Part shown: in pieces, positions 25,637 through 35,333 of the stretch
Layout of the letters: every line of letters starts with the position of its first letter
Numbering within the stretch: position 1 is the stretch's first letter
From: Bacteroidales bacterium
Lineage (GTDB): Bacteria > Bacteroidota > Bacteroidia > Bacteroidales > P3
Direction of reading: 5' to 3'
Assembly: GCA_017555745.1 (NCBI GenBank)
Contig: JAFZFU010000050.1
Coordinates: 1 to 46,089 of the forward strand
Length of the DNA: 46,089 nt
The notes under the pieces: generated by a model
Database searches by the model: none
Told to the model about the DNA's origin: nothing
What the model saw: only the letters and a program-made list of their open reading frames with translations
Position numbers and translations under genes: made by a program

Positions 25637-28102
25637 TCAAAACAGACTTCCTATTTGGAATACGGCAAAGGCCACCACCCATGCCAACACTAAAGTATAA
25701 ACACTCATCACCCATGCCCATTTTCTACCAAATTCTTTACGACACGTAATAATAGTGGCAGTACATGGAACATACAGTAGTACAAAAAGCATAAAGGCCA
25801 TAGCCACCAATGGAGTAAAAACACGTTGTCCGGCACGAGGTCCGGTAGCGTACACCTCGTTTTGCAACGCCTTGGTAATAGAGGTTATATTTTCGGCATC
25901 ATCTACCTTATACAATATACCCAACGAACTTACCACTATTTCTTTGGCTGCAAAACCGGTAAGCAAACTAACACTCATTTTCCAATCAAAACCAAGAGGT
26001 TGCATTATAGGTTCGATAGTTTTGCCTATTTTTCCTATATACGAATTTTCTTTCTGCAACATAGAACGTTGCAATTCCAAAGAGGCTATCTGCCCGGCTT
26101 GCTCTTCCGACGACAATGTTTCGTCGGCTTCTACCATTGCTATCATATCCGACACTGCTTCGGTTTGACTGCTTGAACGAGGGAAATATCCCAATGCCCA
26201 AATAATTACAGATGCTATCAATATCACACTGCTTATCTTTTTCAAATATTCAGCAGTACGCTCCCATATATGTATGCCAAGATTTCGGAACGACGGCATT
26301 CTATAAGGCGGAAGTTCCAATACAAACTGTTCGCTATCGTTTTTAAACAGCGATTTCTTCATTATAAACGCCACCAATATAGCCAATAATATACCTACCA
26401 AATACAAACCCAATAATATCAAGGCTTGATTTTTTTGAAAGAAAGCCGACACCAACAACAGATATACCGGCAAACGAGCCGAACAGGACATAAGAGGGAT
26501 AATAAGCATCGTCATTATCCGATTCTTTTTGTTTTCCAAAATACGAGTGGCCATTATAGCGGGCACACTACATCCAAAACCTATAAGCAACGGTATAAAC
26601 GATTTACCATGCAGACCTATCTTGTGCATAAGTTTATCCATAATAAAAGCAGCACGTGCCATATAGCCCGTATCCTCCATTATGGATATAAACAAAAACA
26701 ATATTAGTATATTAGGCAAAAACACCAATACACTTCCCACTCCTTCTACAATTCCTCCCACTACCAAATCGCTTACAATACCCGTAGGAATAACACTCAG
26801 CAGCCACGATGATAGCGCTGCTACACCACATCCTATCCAACCCTGTGGAATAGCACCAAGCGAAAAAGTGGATTGGAACATTATATAGAGGAACAAAAAT
26901 AAAATAGGAAAACCAAGCCAACGGTTGGTTAGTATATTATCGATACGTTGCGAAAGACTTTTTTTACCATCAGTAGGCTGTTGCAAAGTTTCTTTCAACG
27001 CCCCTCTGACAAAACCATATTTGGCATTGGTAATCACTTCTGAAGGCTCCTCTTTGTGCACCTCGCGCAAGTGCTTTCTACTACGCTCTGCCACAGCTTT
27101 TATATCATCGTAATTGGCAGAGTTTTCGAACACTTGAAGTGTAGTTTTATCATCTTCCAACAACTTCAACGACAAATAGCGAGGCGAATACTTTGCCACT
27201 ATATCTTGATTTATGGTTATCTCTTTCTTTATTCGCACTATTTCATCTTCTATATCAGTACCATAATTGATATGTATATGTTTATGAGTATCGGCCTTAT
27301 CTTCGTAAGTATCTATTATAGAATCCAACACCTCTGTTATACCTATACCCTTAAAAGCAGTGGTAGGCACTATTTTAAAACCTAACATTGACCCTAAATA
27401 GTGATGGTCCAACTTGCTGCCGCTCTTTTCAAACTCATCATACATATTCAATGCCATCACTATACGCACGTGCATATCGATAAGCTGGGTAGTAAGATAC
27501 ATATTACGTTCGAGATTTGAGGCATCCACCACATTCAATACTATATCGGGATTTTCGTCGGTAATATACTGTCGCACATACAACTCCTCGGACGAATACT
27601 CTGTAATGGAATAAGTACCCGGCAAGTCTATCATATTAATGGTATATCCGTTATGTTGAAAAGTACCTATTTTGGCATGCACTGTAACGCCGCTATAATT
27701 GCCTACCTTTTCGTGTAAGCCAGTGGCATGGTTAAAAAAGGAAGTCTTTCCACAATTAGGATTACCCACCAATGCCACATTTATTATATTGGACTTTTCT
27801 TTTATACGGTTTCTAATCTCTTCGGTAAAAGTAGATGTCGATGTTGCCACCTCTTGCTCCGACACATCGGCCACCTCTATCTGCGATGCTTCGCTACGAC
27901 GCAACGACACATGACTTCCCATCACCATATATTCTATAGGGTCATGAAGCGGAGCATTTTTTATCACTGTGATAATTTCGCCCTTTACAAAACCCATTTC
28001 CATTATCCTTCGACGGAAACTGCCATGTCCATTTATCTTTACTATAACACATCTACTCTCAGTAGACATATCAGAAAGCACTGTTACATTGTCTCTTAGC
28101 AT
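25637..28102 (-). CDS. feoB: Fused FeoA-FeoB ferrous iron transporter
   Basis: 821 residues. Residues 1-78 form a FeoA-like SH3 domain (RRRIMEMGFVKGE to SHVSLRRSEA). The FeoB G domain follows with G1 GNPNCGKTS near 117-125, GVTVHAK (G2), DLPGTYS (G3) and NMYDE (G4, ALNMYDE). The membrane part has Gate motifs FIPLLIGFGCSVPAIMATR and LIPLMSCSARLPVYLL with the Cys residues characteristic of FeoB. It imports Fe2+ across the inner membrane. The FeoA-FeoB fusion is common in Bacteroidetes. It is a single-gene unit with its own promoter at 28127-28157. Confidence 0.96.
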   Translation of the reverse strand: MLRDNVTVLSDMSTESRCVIVKINGHGSFRRRIMEMGFVKGEIITVIKNAPLHDPIEYMVMGSHVSLRRSEASQIEVADVSEQEVATSTSTFTEEIRNRIKEKSNIINVALVGNPNCGKTSFFNHATGLHEKVGNYSGVTVHAKIGTFQHNGYTINMIDLPGTYSITEYSSEELYVRQYITDENPDIVLNVVDASNLERNMYLTTQLIDMHVRIVMALNMYDEFEKSGSKLDHHYLGSMLGFKIVPTTAFKGIGITEVLDSIIDTYEDKADTHKHIHINYGTDIEDEIVRIKKEITINQDIVAKYSPRYLSLKLLEDDKTTLQVFENSANYDDIKAVAERSRKHLREVHKEEPSEVITNAKYGFVRGALKETLQQPTDGKKSLSQRIDNILTNRWLGFPILFLFLYIMFQSTFSLGAIPQGWIGCGVAALSSWLLSVIPTGIVSDLVVGGIVEGVGSVLVFLPNILILFLFISIMEDTGYMARAAFIMDKLMHKIGLHGKSFIPLLIGFGCSVPAIMATRILENKKNRIMTMLIIPLMSCSARLPVYLLLVSAFFQKNQALILLGLYLVGILLAILVAFIMKKSLFKNDSEQFVLELPPYRMPSFRNLGIHIWERTAEYLKKISSVILIASVIIWALGYFPRSSSQTEAVSDMIAMVEADETLSSEEQAGQIASLELQRSMLQKENSYIGKIGKTIEPIMQPLGFDWKMSVSLLTGFAAKEIVVSSLGILYKVDDAENITSITKALQNEVYATGPRAGQRVFTPLVAMAFMLFVLLYVPCTATIITCRKEFGRKWAWVMSVYTLVLAWVVAFAVFQIGSLF

Positions 28103-28126
28103 CTATTAGTATATTTTTTCAGACTA

Positions 28127-28157
28127 CAAATTTACACAAAAAATCCCAATTACACAA
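28127..28157 (-). promoter_or_regulatory. Promoter for feoAB
   Basis: TTG (28155-28157), a 20-bp spacer and TAAATTTG (28127-28134) on the minus strand. Start near 28120, a leader of about 18 nt. I see no clear Fur box. Confidence 0.6.
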
Positions 28158-28198
28158 ATGATATAAGGAAAAGGCAAACACCTATAGGACCTATTGGC

Positions 28199-28231
28199 AC
28201 AAAAAAAGGAATCTGCATAAGCAGATTCCTT
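28199..28231 (-). terminator. Rho-independent terminator after tsf
   Basis: AAGGAATCTGC (28206-28216) and GCAGATTCCTT (28221-28231) form a perfect 11-bp stem with loop ATAA, followed on the minus strand by a T-run. It ends the rplM-rpsI-rpsB-tsf unit. Confidence 0.9.
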
Positions 28232-28304
28232 TTCCTTTCTCATTAATATCACCCAAATATTTTTACTTACAAGAGCAAATCTAAAGGGTTATGCGAGGTT
28301 TTAA

Positions 28305-29126
28305 TTATGCTCCTAATTCCAAGCGACGGAAACCTAAAACTTTCAAATCTTTATCAGCTTTAGCTACAAAGTCTTTAACCGAAGTTTTAGCTTCTGTGAT
28401 AGATTCCTGGCTCAAAAGAGTGTTTTCTTTGAAGAATTTGTTAAGTTTACCTTTAGCTATGTTTTCTACCATATTTTCAGGTTTACCTTCTTCTCTGATT
28501 TGAGCACGATATACTTCCAATTCTTTTTCAATAACTTCAGGAGATACCGAATTTTCGTCCAAAGCTACAGGTCTCATTGCAACTACTTGCATAGCCAAGT
28601 TGTGACCTATTTCTTGGAAACCATCTTTCGACAAAGCTACTACCGAAGCCATTCTATTGCCCGGATGTATGTAAGCTGATACAGCTACACCTTCGATAGA
28701 TTCGTAATGAGCCAAATCTATTTTTTCGCCTATTTTAGCTATTTGGTCAGTAAGTAAATCAGCTACTCTTCTACCATCTATAGCCATTTCCAATACAGCG
28801 TCTTTAGCAGTTAATTTTTGAGCTATAGCGTTATCAAGTATTGATTGAGTGAAAGCAACGAAGTCAGCATTGTTAGCTACGAAGTCAGTTTCACAGTTAA
28901 CCATAATAACGGCACCAAAAGTACCATTTGATTTAGCTAAAACAACACCTTCATTAGCATCGCGTTCAGCTCTTTTAGCTGCCAATTTTTGACCTTTTTG
29001 ACGTAAGAAGTCGATAGCTTTTTCGAAATCGCCATCACATTCTACCAATGCTTTTTTGCAATCCATCATACCTACGCCGGTCATTTGACGAAGTTTGTTT
29101 ACATCAGCTGCACTTATACTAGCCAT
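28305..29126 (-). CDS. tsf: Translation elongation factor Ts
   Basis: 273 residues. The N-terminal UBA-like domain has VNKLRQMTGVGMMDCKKAL and the conserved TDFVANN sits near residue 80 (CETDFVANNADF). EF-Ts recycles EF-Tu-GDP. It follows rpsB by 32 nt, the standard pairing, and is closed by a strong terminator. Confidence 0.97.
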   Translation of the reverse strand: MASISAADVNKLRQMTGVGMMDCKKALVECDGDFEKAIDFLRQKGQKLAAKRAERDANEGVVLAKSNGTFGAVIMVNCETDFVANNADFVAFTQSILDNAIAQKLTAKDAVLEMAIDGRRVADLLTDQIAKIGEKIDLAHYESIEGVAVSAYIHPGNRMASVVALSKDGFQEIGHNLAMQVVAMRPVALDENSVSPEVIEKELEVYRAQIREEGKPENMVENIAKGKLNKFFKENTLLSQESITEAKTSVKDFVAKADKDLKVLGFRRLELGA

Positions 29127-29158
29127 ATTATTTATGTTTTAAATATGTTACACTTAAA

Positions 29159-29983
29159 TTAGTTTTTCTTAGCTGCAGATTTTCTTGGGCGACGAGGACG
29201 ATCTTCGCCATCACCTTTTCTACCTTCAGCATCATTTTCTTCACCTCTTCTGGTTTCGTCGGTTGCTTCTTGATCATCTTGAGCACCCTTTTCCATCTTG
29301 CGTTCGTTAATACCTTCTTGAATAGCATCAACCATAGATTTCAAAATTACAGAAATAGATTTCGAGGCATCATCGTTTGCAGGGATAGGGAAATCAATAA
29401 GATCAGGGTTACAATTTGTATCAACAATTGCGAAAGTAGGAATACCCAATCTTTGAGCTTCTGCTACGGCGATGTGTTCTTTATTGATATCAACTATAAA
29501 CAAAGCAGCCGGTAAACGAACCAAATCAGCTATACTACCAAGGTTTTTGTCCAATTTAGCGCGTTCGCGTTCTATTTGAAGACGTTCACGTTTAGAAATG
29601 CTGGTAAACTCTTTATCTTGCATCAATTTATCCAAAGAGTTCATTTTCTTAACAGCTTTGCGTATTGTAGCAAAGTTTGTCAACATACCACCGGGCCAAC
29701 GTTCAGTAACGAAAGGCATATCGATAGGTCTTACAACTTCAGCAACTACTTCTTTAGCTTGTTTTTTGGTAGCTACGAATAATATTTTTTTACCTGATTT
29801 AGCTATTTGCTTAAGAGCGTTAGCAGCTTCATCAGCTTTTACTATAGTCTTGTGTAAATCAATAACGTGAATACCATTATGTTCCTTGAATATATAAGGA
29901 GCCATTTTAGGATTCCATTTTCTTTTTAGGTGGCCAAAGTGGCAACCTGCATCTAGCAATTGTTCAAATTCTAATTTTGCCAT
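29159..29983 (-). CDS. rpsB: 30S ribosomal protein S2
   Basis: 274 residues. The S2 signatures LLDAGCHFGHLKRKWNPKM at the start and IPTFAIVDTNCNPDLIDFPIPANDDA near 180-205 are clear. The last 50 residues are a charged tail (EEND, RRPRKSAAKK), an extension beyond the E. coli form (241 residues) and often seen in Bacteroidetes. It is 103 nt after rpsI and 32 nt before tsf. Confidence 0.97.
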   Translation of the reverse strand: MAKLEFEQLLDAGCHFGHLKRKWNPKMAPYIFKEHNGIHVIDLHKTIVKADEAANALKQIAKSGKKILFVATKKQAKEVVAEVVRPIDMPFVTERWPGGMLTNFATIRKAVKKMNSLDKLMQDKEFTSISKRERLQIERERAKLDKNLGSIADLVRLPAALFIVDINKEHIAVAEAQRLGIPTFAIVDTNCNPDLIDFPIPANDDASKSISVILKSMVDAIQEGINERKMEKGAQDDQEATDETRRGEENDAEGRKGDGEDRPRRPRKSAAKKN

Positions 29984-30086
29984 TTTATATTTTTATTATT
30001 TTGTTTACATTCTTTTATTTTAGCAATTACAAAGTAGTCCTAACAAGAATCTTTGTAATTTAGATACTAAACAATATCTGCAAATC

Positions 30087-30476
30087 TTAACGTTTGCTGA
30101 ATTGGAAGCGTTTACGAGCTTTTGGTTGACCCGGTTTCTTACGTTCTACCATACGAGGATCACGACGCAAAAGTCCTTTTGATTTAAGAGCAGGACGGTC
30201 TTCGATATTAGCTTCGCACAATGCACGTGCTATAGCCATACGTAGAGCTTCAGCTTGTCCAGATACTCCACCACCATCAAGGTTTGCTTTTACATCCCAT
30301 TTATCCAATGCGCCAACAACTTCTAATGATTGGCGAACGATGTATTGCAATGGAGCTGTAGGAAAATACTCTTTGTAATCCTTTTTGTTTACAGTAATTG
30401 TACCATTACCCGGAGTCATGTATATACGGGCTACTGCTGTTTTTCTTCTTCCAATTGTATTTATTACTTCTGCCAT
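30087..30476 (-). CDS. rpsI: 30S ribosomal protein S9
   Basis: 129 residues with INTIGRRKTAVARIYM at the start, GGGVSGQAEALRMAIARAL in the middle and the basic end KKPGQPKARKRFQFSKR, whose terminal KR reaches the P-site tRNA. Its ATG overlaps the rplM stop by one base, so the two are translationally coupled. Confidence 0.97.
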   Translation of the reverse strand: MAEVINTIGRRKTAVARIYMTPGNGTITVNKKDYKEYFPTAPLQYIVRQSLEVVGALDKWDVKANLDGGGVSGQAEALRMAIARALCEANIEDRPALKSKGLLRRDPRMVERKKPGQPKARKRFQFSKR

Positions 30477-30931
30477 TATCTTATATCATTTAAATTTACT
30501 ACTTTTGGGTTTTGAGCTTGGTGAGGATGTTCCGATCCTGCATAAACTTTTAGATTTCTGTACAAAGCATCACCCAATTTGTTTTTTGGCAACATTCCTC
30601 TTACTGCGTGTTCGATTACGCGGATAGGATGTGTGTTCAACAATTGTTGTGGGGTAGAGAAGCGTTGTCCTCCCGGATAACCTGTATGACGAACATACAC
30701 TTTGTCTGTCAATTTTTTACCGGTCAAAACAATCTTTTCAGCGTTAATAATGATAACATTGTCACCACAATCTACGTGTGGAGTGAAAGAGGGTTTGTGT
30801 TTACCTCTCAACACATTGGCAACTCTCGTTGCTAAACGTCCTAGCGTTTGGTTTTCTGCGTCTATCAAAATCCATTCTTTTGTAATGGTTTGGGCATTAG
30901 CCGACACAGTTCTGTAACTTAAACTATTCAT
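30476..30931 (-). CDS. rplM: 50S ribosomal protein L13
   Basis: 151 residues. The core WILIDAENQTLGRLATRVAN, HVDCGDNVIIINAEKI and the YVYAG-like KVYAGSEHPHQAQNP end are typical. The N-terminal extension NSLSYRTVSANAQTITKE is the Bacteroidetes form. First gene of rplM-rpsI-rpsB-tsf, with a good promoter 51 nt upstream. Confidence 0.97.
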   Translation of the reverse strand: MNSLSYRTVSANAQTITKEWILIDAENQTLGRLATRVANVLRGKHKPSFTPHVDCGDNVIIINAEKIVLTGKKLTDKVYVRHTGYPGGQRFSTPQQLLNTHPIRVIEHAVRGMLPKNKLGDALYRNLKVYAGSEHPHQAQNPKVVNLNDIR

Positions 30932-30981
30932 TTCTTTAATCTATGATTTTTTTTTGCTATTTATTCCTTTATAAGGGTTTG

Positions 30982-31012
30982 CAAAATTACAACATATTTT
31001 CCAATCTGCCAA
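30982..31012 (-). promoter_or_regulatory. Promoter for the rplM operon
   Basis: TTG (31010-31012), a 20-bp spacer and TAATTTTG (30982-30989) on the minus strand. Start near 30975, giving a leader of about 45 nt. Confidence 0.7.
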
Positions 31013-31173
31013 ATTTGTTTATTCTTTATCGTATATAATTTATCCACATTTTATCAATCATCCTTACTAATAAACTATTTATCAAAATATTACATCTTAA
31101 TATTTTTTTATTCTCAAAAACATGTAACATGCATATTTTTTGGCATTTCACGCTATAAAAAATATGTTTTTTG

Positions 31174-31791
31174 CTATTTTATTGCTATTTTCAGTATCTT
31201 TTCGTGTATTTTTTTTACTCTTTTATTTCGATATTTTTCGCCTTTGTAATTGATAATTACATAGTCGGATAGTAGTCGTTTTTCTTCATCATCCATTTGA
31301 TTATCCATACGTGCTTTTACTGCTTGATAAGTCGTGTTATCTCTTTTAATCACCCTCCTTATCCTTACCTCTTGCGGAGCGTAGACCATGATGGTCTTGT
31401 CGAATATTTTTTCAAATCCATGCTCAAACAATATGGCATTTTCTTGAATGAGGTATGGGTAATCCATATGTTGATTTATCCACATATCAAAATCGGCCAT
31501 CACACGCGGATGTATTATCGAATTTAGTTGCTTTAGTTTTGCTTCATCGGCGAATACAATCTCTGCTATTTTTCTTTTATCGGGATTAGCATCGGCATCA
31601 AAGATAGCATCGCCAAATATAGGCCTAAGTTGTTCGCAAAATTCTCGGTCGTTATAATACGCTCCTGCTACCCTATCGGCAAAAAAGCATGGTACTCCCA
31701 ATAGTTCAAATTGCAGAGACACTATGGTTTTTCCACTTCCTATACCACCCGTAAGCCCCACTAAAAGCGGTTTTTTATTTGATGATGACAT
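31174..31791 (-). CDS. coaE: Dephospho-CoA kinase
   Basis: 205 residues. Walker A GLTGGIGSGKT near the N-terminus, the PCFFADRVA segment after strand 2 and IHPRVMADFD are typical of CoaE, which adds the 3'-phosphate to finish coenzyme A. Its start overlaps the end of the YbbR-like gene by 17 nt. It is the last gene of nusB-DUF1573-yajC-ybbR-coaE; no strong terminator follows. Confidence 0.95.
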   Translation of the reverse strand: MSSSNKKPLLVGLTGGIGSGKTIVSLQFELLGVPCFFADRVAGAYYNDREFCEQLRPIFGDAIFDADANPDKRKIAEIVFADEAKLKQLNSIIHPRVMADFDMWINQHMDYPYLIQENAILFEHGFEKIFDKTIMVYAPQEVRIRRVIKRDNTTYQAVKARMDNQMDDEEKRLLSDYVIINYKGEKYRNKRVKKIHEKILKIAIK

Positions 31792-32743
31792 ATTGTACTT
31801 GTTCAGGTATAATTTCTTTTATCTTTATATTTGACGGATACTTTTCCGGCATTACATTGAGCAACGATTGTGGCACTTCTTTATCATATTGCACTTTTAT
31901 ATCAAACATTTCGGATGTTATTTTCTTATAGTCCTTTATTGCCACATCGAGCACCAACTCTACAGTTTCAGGATATAGCCTTATCTGTATTGTACTATCC
32001 TCTGTTTGAAGTTTTATTGGTAAAACAAGTCTTTTTTCGGTATATCTTTCTACCGGTATGTGTATTTTAACCTTATTGTTTGACAATTTCACGTTAGTGT
32101 TAGCCGGCGATTGCAATTCTAAATCATAATAATCTGTTTTATTTATGCTTTCTATCATTTTGGTTTTTGTTTTTACCTCAACTATATTTGACAATTCTTT
32201 TTCACTACCGTATATCTCAACCGAATCGGGATATAACTTTGGACTGCCATATAAACCAAATTGTGGTTCAAACAAAAAATCTATTTCACCTAATGCTACT
32301 CTAACTTTCTTTTGAGTCAGTTTTGTCAATATCAAACGTGCTGTATCGTTTAAAATCTGACTTTCTTTCTGTTTTAGAAAGGGAATCTGATTTTTTATTG
32401 TTTCTTTGTTATCTCTCAAAGAAAATGCATACACAAAAGCGCCGTTACTTTCGTATGGAATAGTATTGCTGATATCGATACTTATTTTATCGTCATCACT
32501 CAAGAATGTAGACAAAAACTGAAAACCGGTAGACTTCACAGATATGGATATTGTAGAATCGGCATCCATATACGTATATAGCTTATCGTTGTATCCGACA
32601 AAAGTTATACCGTAATCCCTTTCGTAGACATACATATCCGACATTGTTTGTACAAACCAAACAACTATCGTAAGCAACACGCATACGAAGAAAGATTTGA
32701 GTTTTTCTCTCTGTCTTATTTTTTGATGTATCTTCTTTATCAT
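31775..32743 (-). CDS. YbbR-like domain membrane protein
   Basis: 322 residues with a basic N-terminus, one transmembrane helix (about 18-36, SFFVCVLLTIVVWFVQ) and an extracytoplasmic body of YbbR/CdaR-type repeats. In Firmicutes CdaR regulates a diadenylate cyclase; in Bacteroidetes YbbR-like proteins sit between yajC and coaE as here, with no proven role, and no cyclase gene is adjacent. It overlaps coaE by 17 nt. Confidence 0.82.
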   Translation of the reverse strand: MIKKIHQKIRQREKLKSFFVCVLLTIVVWFVQTMSDMYVYERDYGITFVGYNDKLYTYMDADSTISISVKSTGFQFLSTFLSDDDKISIDISNTIPYESNGAFVYAFSLRDNKETIKNQIPFLKQKESQILNDTARLILTKLTQKKVRVALGEIDFLFEPQFGLYGSPKLYPDSVEIYGSEKELSNIVEVKTKTKMIESINKTDYYDLELQSPANTNVKLSNNKVKIHIPVERYTEKRLVLPIKLQTEDSTIQIRLYPETVELVLDVAIKDYKKITSEMFDIKVQYDKEVPQSLLNVMPEKYPSNIKIKEIIPEQVQYVIIK

Positions 32744-32837
32744 AAACTATTTCATACAAAAATATAACCCATCGAAATATTATCGATGGATTATAGTATA
32801 GGCAATCTTATAAACCACCTATATTTCCTTGTATACA

Positions 32838-33164
32838 TTACTTGCGTTGATTGTTAGCAGCCAATGCTTCAGGAGAAGGTTGTATAAAGTTCTTTTCTAC
32901 AGTGATATTAACACCGTTTGCCACTTCTATTACGATTGTTAAATCCTTAACTTCGGCTACTTTTCCATGTATACCACCTGCAGTAACTACTTTATCGCCT
33001 TTTTGCAAGCTATCGCGAAACTTGCGTTCTTCTTTTGCTTTTTTAGATTGAGGGCGAATCATGAAGAAATAGAATATTACTATCATTAGTAATAACATAA
33101 TCCACATAGAAGGACCTCCTGATTGTGCAGTAGTTGCTTGCAACAAAATGTTTAGTAAGTTCAT
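32838..33164 (-). CDS. yajC: Preprotein translocase accessory subunit YajC
   Basis: 108 residues: one transmembrane helix (about 20-38, MWIMLLLMIVIFYFFMIRP), the conserved RPQSKKAKEE just after it, and the GDKVVTAGGIHGKV domain. YajC associates with SecDF. It lies 35 nt after the DUF1573 gene. Confidence 0.95.
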   Translation of the reverse strand: MNLLNILLQATTAQSGGPSMWIMLLLMIVIFYFFMIRPQSKKAKEERKFRDSLQKGDKVVTAGGIHGKVAEVKDLTIVIEVANGVNITVEKNFIQPSPEALAANNQRK

Positions 33165-33199
33165 TTTTCTGAAATTTATTCGTTAATATGATTATTTAT

Positions 33200-33652
33200 T
33201 TAATTCTCTACGTTTGCTCTTATTATCAACTGATTTTTGCTTGGTTGTGTATTTGCCATAACCATTACAAATTGTTCTTCTTGTCCATGTTTTCCCGCCG
33301 AATTGTATGTTACGGTTATATATCCCACTTCACCAGGTTTTACCGGCATTCTGGGATAATCGGCCACTGTGCATCCACAAGTAGCATCACATTCCGATAT
33401 CAACAAATCTGCATTACCAGTATTGGTAAACTTGAAACTGAATGCTATACACTCGCCTTGCGACAATCTTCCAAAATCGTGCAAATTCTTATCAAACGAT
33501 ATCTTAGGCATCTTAACATCGTTTACATCTTGATTTGCTGTATTGGGATTATTTATAATATTGGTATCATAACCAACACTATTGCTATTGTTTCCACAAC
33601 TTGCAAATAATGTTATCGCCAATATTGCAGTAAATATCTTGTTTGCCTTCAT
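33200..33652 (-). CDS. DUF1573 lipoprotein
   Basis: 150 residues. Lipoprotein signal with LFASCGN, then a single immunoglobulin-like DUF1573 domain: HDFGRLSQGECIAFSFKFTNTGNADLLI followed by the cysteine pair in CDATCGC, given here only as key residues. The domain is common in Bacteroidetes envelope proteins and its function is unknown. Between nusB (83 nt) and yajC (35 nt). Confidence 0.88.
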   Translation of the reverse strand: MKANKIFTAILAITLFASCGNNSNSVGYDTNIINNPNTANQDVNDVKMPKISFDKNLHDFGRLSQGECIAFSFKFTNTGNADLLISECDATCGCTVADYPRMPVKPGEVGYITVTYNSAGKHGQEEQFVMVMANTQPSKNQLIIRANVEN

Positions 33653-33735
33653 AATCTGTATTTACACAAAACTATATTTATCTTTCGTTCTTCTTAAACT
33701 AAAAAAATTAATTTTTGTTTTGTTCAATCTGTTTT

Positions 33736-34710
33736 TTATTCGTCCATAAAATTCTCATCCAACAAACCTCGTCCACTCTTCTTTATCAAACCCTGCGAAC
33801 GCAATTCAACATGCATTTTGTCTAATATACCATTAATGAAGAGCTTACTTTTATCGGTACTATATTCTATCGACAATTCTATATATTCGTTTATTGTAAC
33901 CTTTTCCGGTATTGAAGGAAAATTGGTAAACTCTGTGATAGCCATTTTAAGTATAATGATATCCATCATAGCCACACGATCGTATTCCCATTGCTTCAAA
34001 TTCTGTTTTATTACTTCAGTGTTTTTATCGAACAACAATATTGTTTTTTTCAATAACTCTATTGCAAATTCACAATCTTGAACTTCTTGTTCGTTGCGCT
34101 TATCGTATGGTAACTGAAATGGACTATCGACAGAAAAATTCTCATCCATGCTTTTCAAACCGGCGTACGTATATTGTGCTATTTGAAAATAATCATCTTC
34201 CCACAACAAATTACGTTCAACAAACACATCAGCCAAAGCTTCATAGTTCAAGATGTATTTGTACAAAGACAATACCAACTCTTTATCTGCCTTAAAATCT
34301 ACACTTTCAGCTTCCATGTAATCTTTGTATACAGAAGTGGTTTTGAATCCGGCATAAATATTTCGAAAGATGTTGTTATAGTCTGCCCAATTTATTTTTA
34401 GACGTTCACAAGCTTTCTTAAATTCGTAGTTATTGCTTAGTTGTAATGCGAATCTATTTTCTACCAATCGCATATTAGGACTCATTTCCTCCTTGGTGGG
34501 TCTAAATTTGGTTTTAGCATCTTCTATGCTTTTCTTTGCTACATCAAAAAAATAAAGTAGCGTAGATACTTGAGTTACCCCCAAATCGTTAAGTCTTTCA
34601 ATGTTGTGTATAAAGTTTTTTTCTATTACGCCTAAATCGCCGCTACCCGAAACTGTGTAGGCATAAAGTGATTGTAATACTTTGGTTCTTAAGAAGTGTC
34701 TACTTAACAT
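33736..34710 (-). CDS. nusB: Transcription antitermination factor NusB (long form)
   Basis: 324 residues, about twice the usual NusB. The N-terminus MLSRHFLRTKVLQSLYAY and the C-terminal NusB core WEYDRVAMMDIIILKMAITEF to KVTINEYIELSIEYS plus FINGILDKM are clear; the middle is the extra helical region typical of Bacteroidetes. It acts with NusE on boxA of rRNA transcripts. First gene of a five-gene operon, promoter at 34730-34760. Confidence 0.93.
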   Translation of the reverse strand: MLSRHFLRTKVLQSLYAYTVSGSGDLGVIEKNFIHNIERLNDLGVTQVSTLLYFFDVAKKSIEDAKTKFRPTKEEMSPNMRLVENRFALQLSNNYEFKKACERLKINWADYNNIFRNIYAGFKTTSVYKDYMEAESVDFKADKELVLSLYKYILNYEALADVFVERNLLWEDDYFQIAQYTYAGLKSMDENFSVDSPFQLPYDKRNEQEVQDCEFAIELLKKTILLFDKNTEVIKQNLKQWEYDRVAMMDIIILKMAITEFTNFPSIPEKVTINEYIELSIEYSTDKSKLFINGILDKMHVELRSQGLIKKSGRGLLDENFMDE

Positions 34711-34729
34711 CGTTAATCTATATTTTTTG

Positions 34730-34760
34730 CAAATGTACGACTTTTTTGCCGATTTAGTAA
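34730..34760 (-). promoter_or_regulatory. Promoter for the nusB operon
   Basis: TACATTTG (34730-34737) on the minus strand with TTA, not TTG, 20 bp upstream (34758-34760). A fair match; the leader would be short, about 12 nt. Confidence 0.5.
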
Positions 34761-35249
34761 ATGTTTTTTTTATGCATGTCGAAAAGATGATATTGCAAAG
34801 CTCATTTATCTTAGTTTAACAACCCATAAATCAAGACAATAGACGTAACATATCAGTAAATATTAAAAATAAATAAATATTACCGAAAAGAGGGAGAATA
34901 CATGGAGTTTAGGACTAAAAAAATGAGAATTATGGTGTTTTTTACATACTTTGTTGCAACTATACTCTGTGTTCGACAATATTTCGGAAGTCTACCCGTA
35001 TGGTTTGAAAATTACTTTTATTTACTGTTTGCATAATTTTGTTTCCATCGATTTTCAAACACTCAAAATAGTTGATTTTCGCAACTCTTAATCCGGATTG
35101 CAGAAACCGAAAATGAACATAAATACGGATATTTTGGTTTAAAAGACAATGTGAAAGAAAATCGACAAATTTAGTAACACAAATAAAAACGATAAATCAT
35201 TAATAACAAGCATTTTCTAACAAAAAAAAATAAATAAGTTCGGAAATCT
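34761..35249. other. Divergent intergenic region nusB-gapA
   Basis: AT-rich spacer between two divergent operons. Apart from the small frame at 34902-35036 and the flanking promoters, I see only short A and T runs. It is unusually long for a simple divergent promoter region. Confidence 0.4.
34902..35036 (+). CDS. Possible 44-residue membrane protein or gene remnant
   Basis: ATG at 34902, preceded by a purine-rich AGAGGGAGAATAC, opens a 44-codon frame: a basic start (MEFRTKKMR), then one hydrophobic helix IMVFFTYFVATIL and an aromatic end PVWFENYFYLLFA. The amino-acid mix looks more protein-like than expected by chance in this AT-rich gap. It may be a genuine small membrane protein or the truncated start of a larger lost membrane gene. 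No close promoter is visible. Confidence 0.35.
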   Translation: MEFRTKKMRIMVFFTYFVATILCVRQYFGSLPVWFENYFYLLFA

Positions 35250-35280
35250 TTGGTTTATCTAATTTAAATCAGTACTTTTG
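35250..35280 (+). promoter_or_regulatory. Promoter for gapA
   Basis: TTG (35250-35252), a 20-bp spacer and TACTTTTG (35273-35280), an excellent match. Start near 35287; leader about 47 nt. Confidence 0.75.
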
Positions 35281-35333
35281 CATTTTCAAACAATTAGTTT
35301 TAGAATATATAATTTATTAAAGAATAACATATT

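Noticed and set aside
29128..29331. 67-residue frame overlapping the end of rpsB
   Set aside because: It is the rpsB tail read in a second frame and runs to the tsf start.
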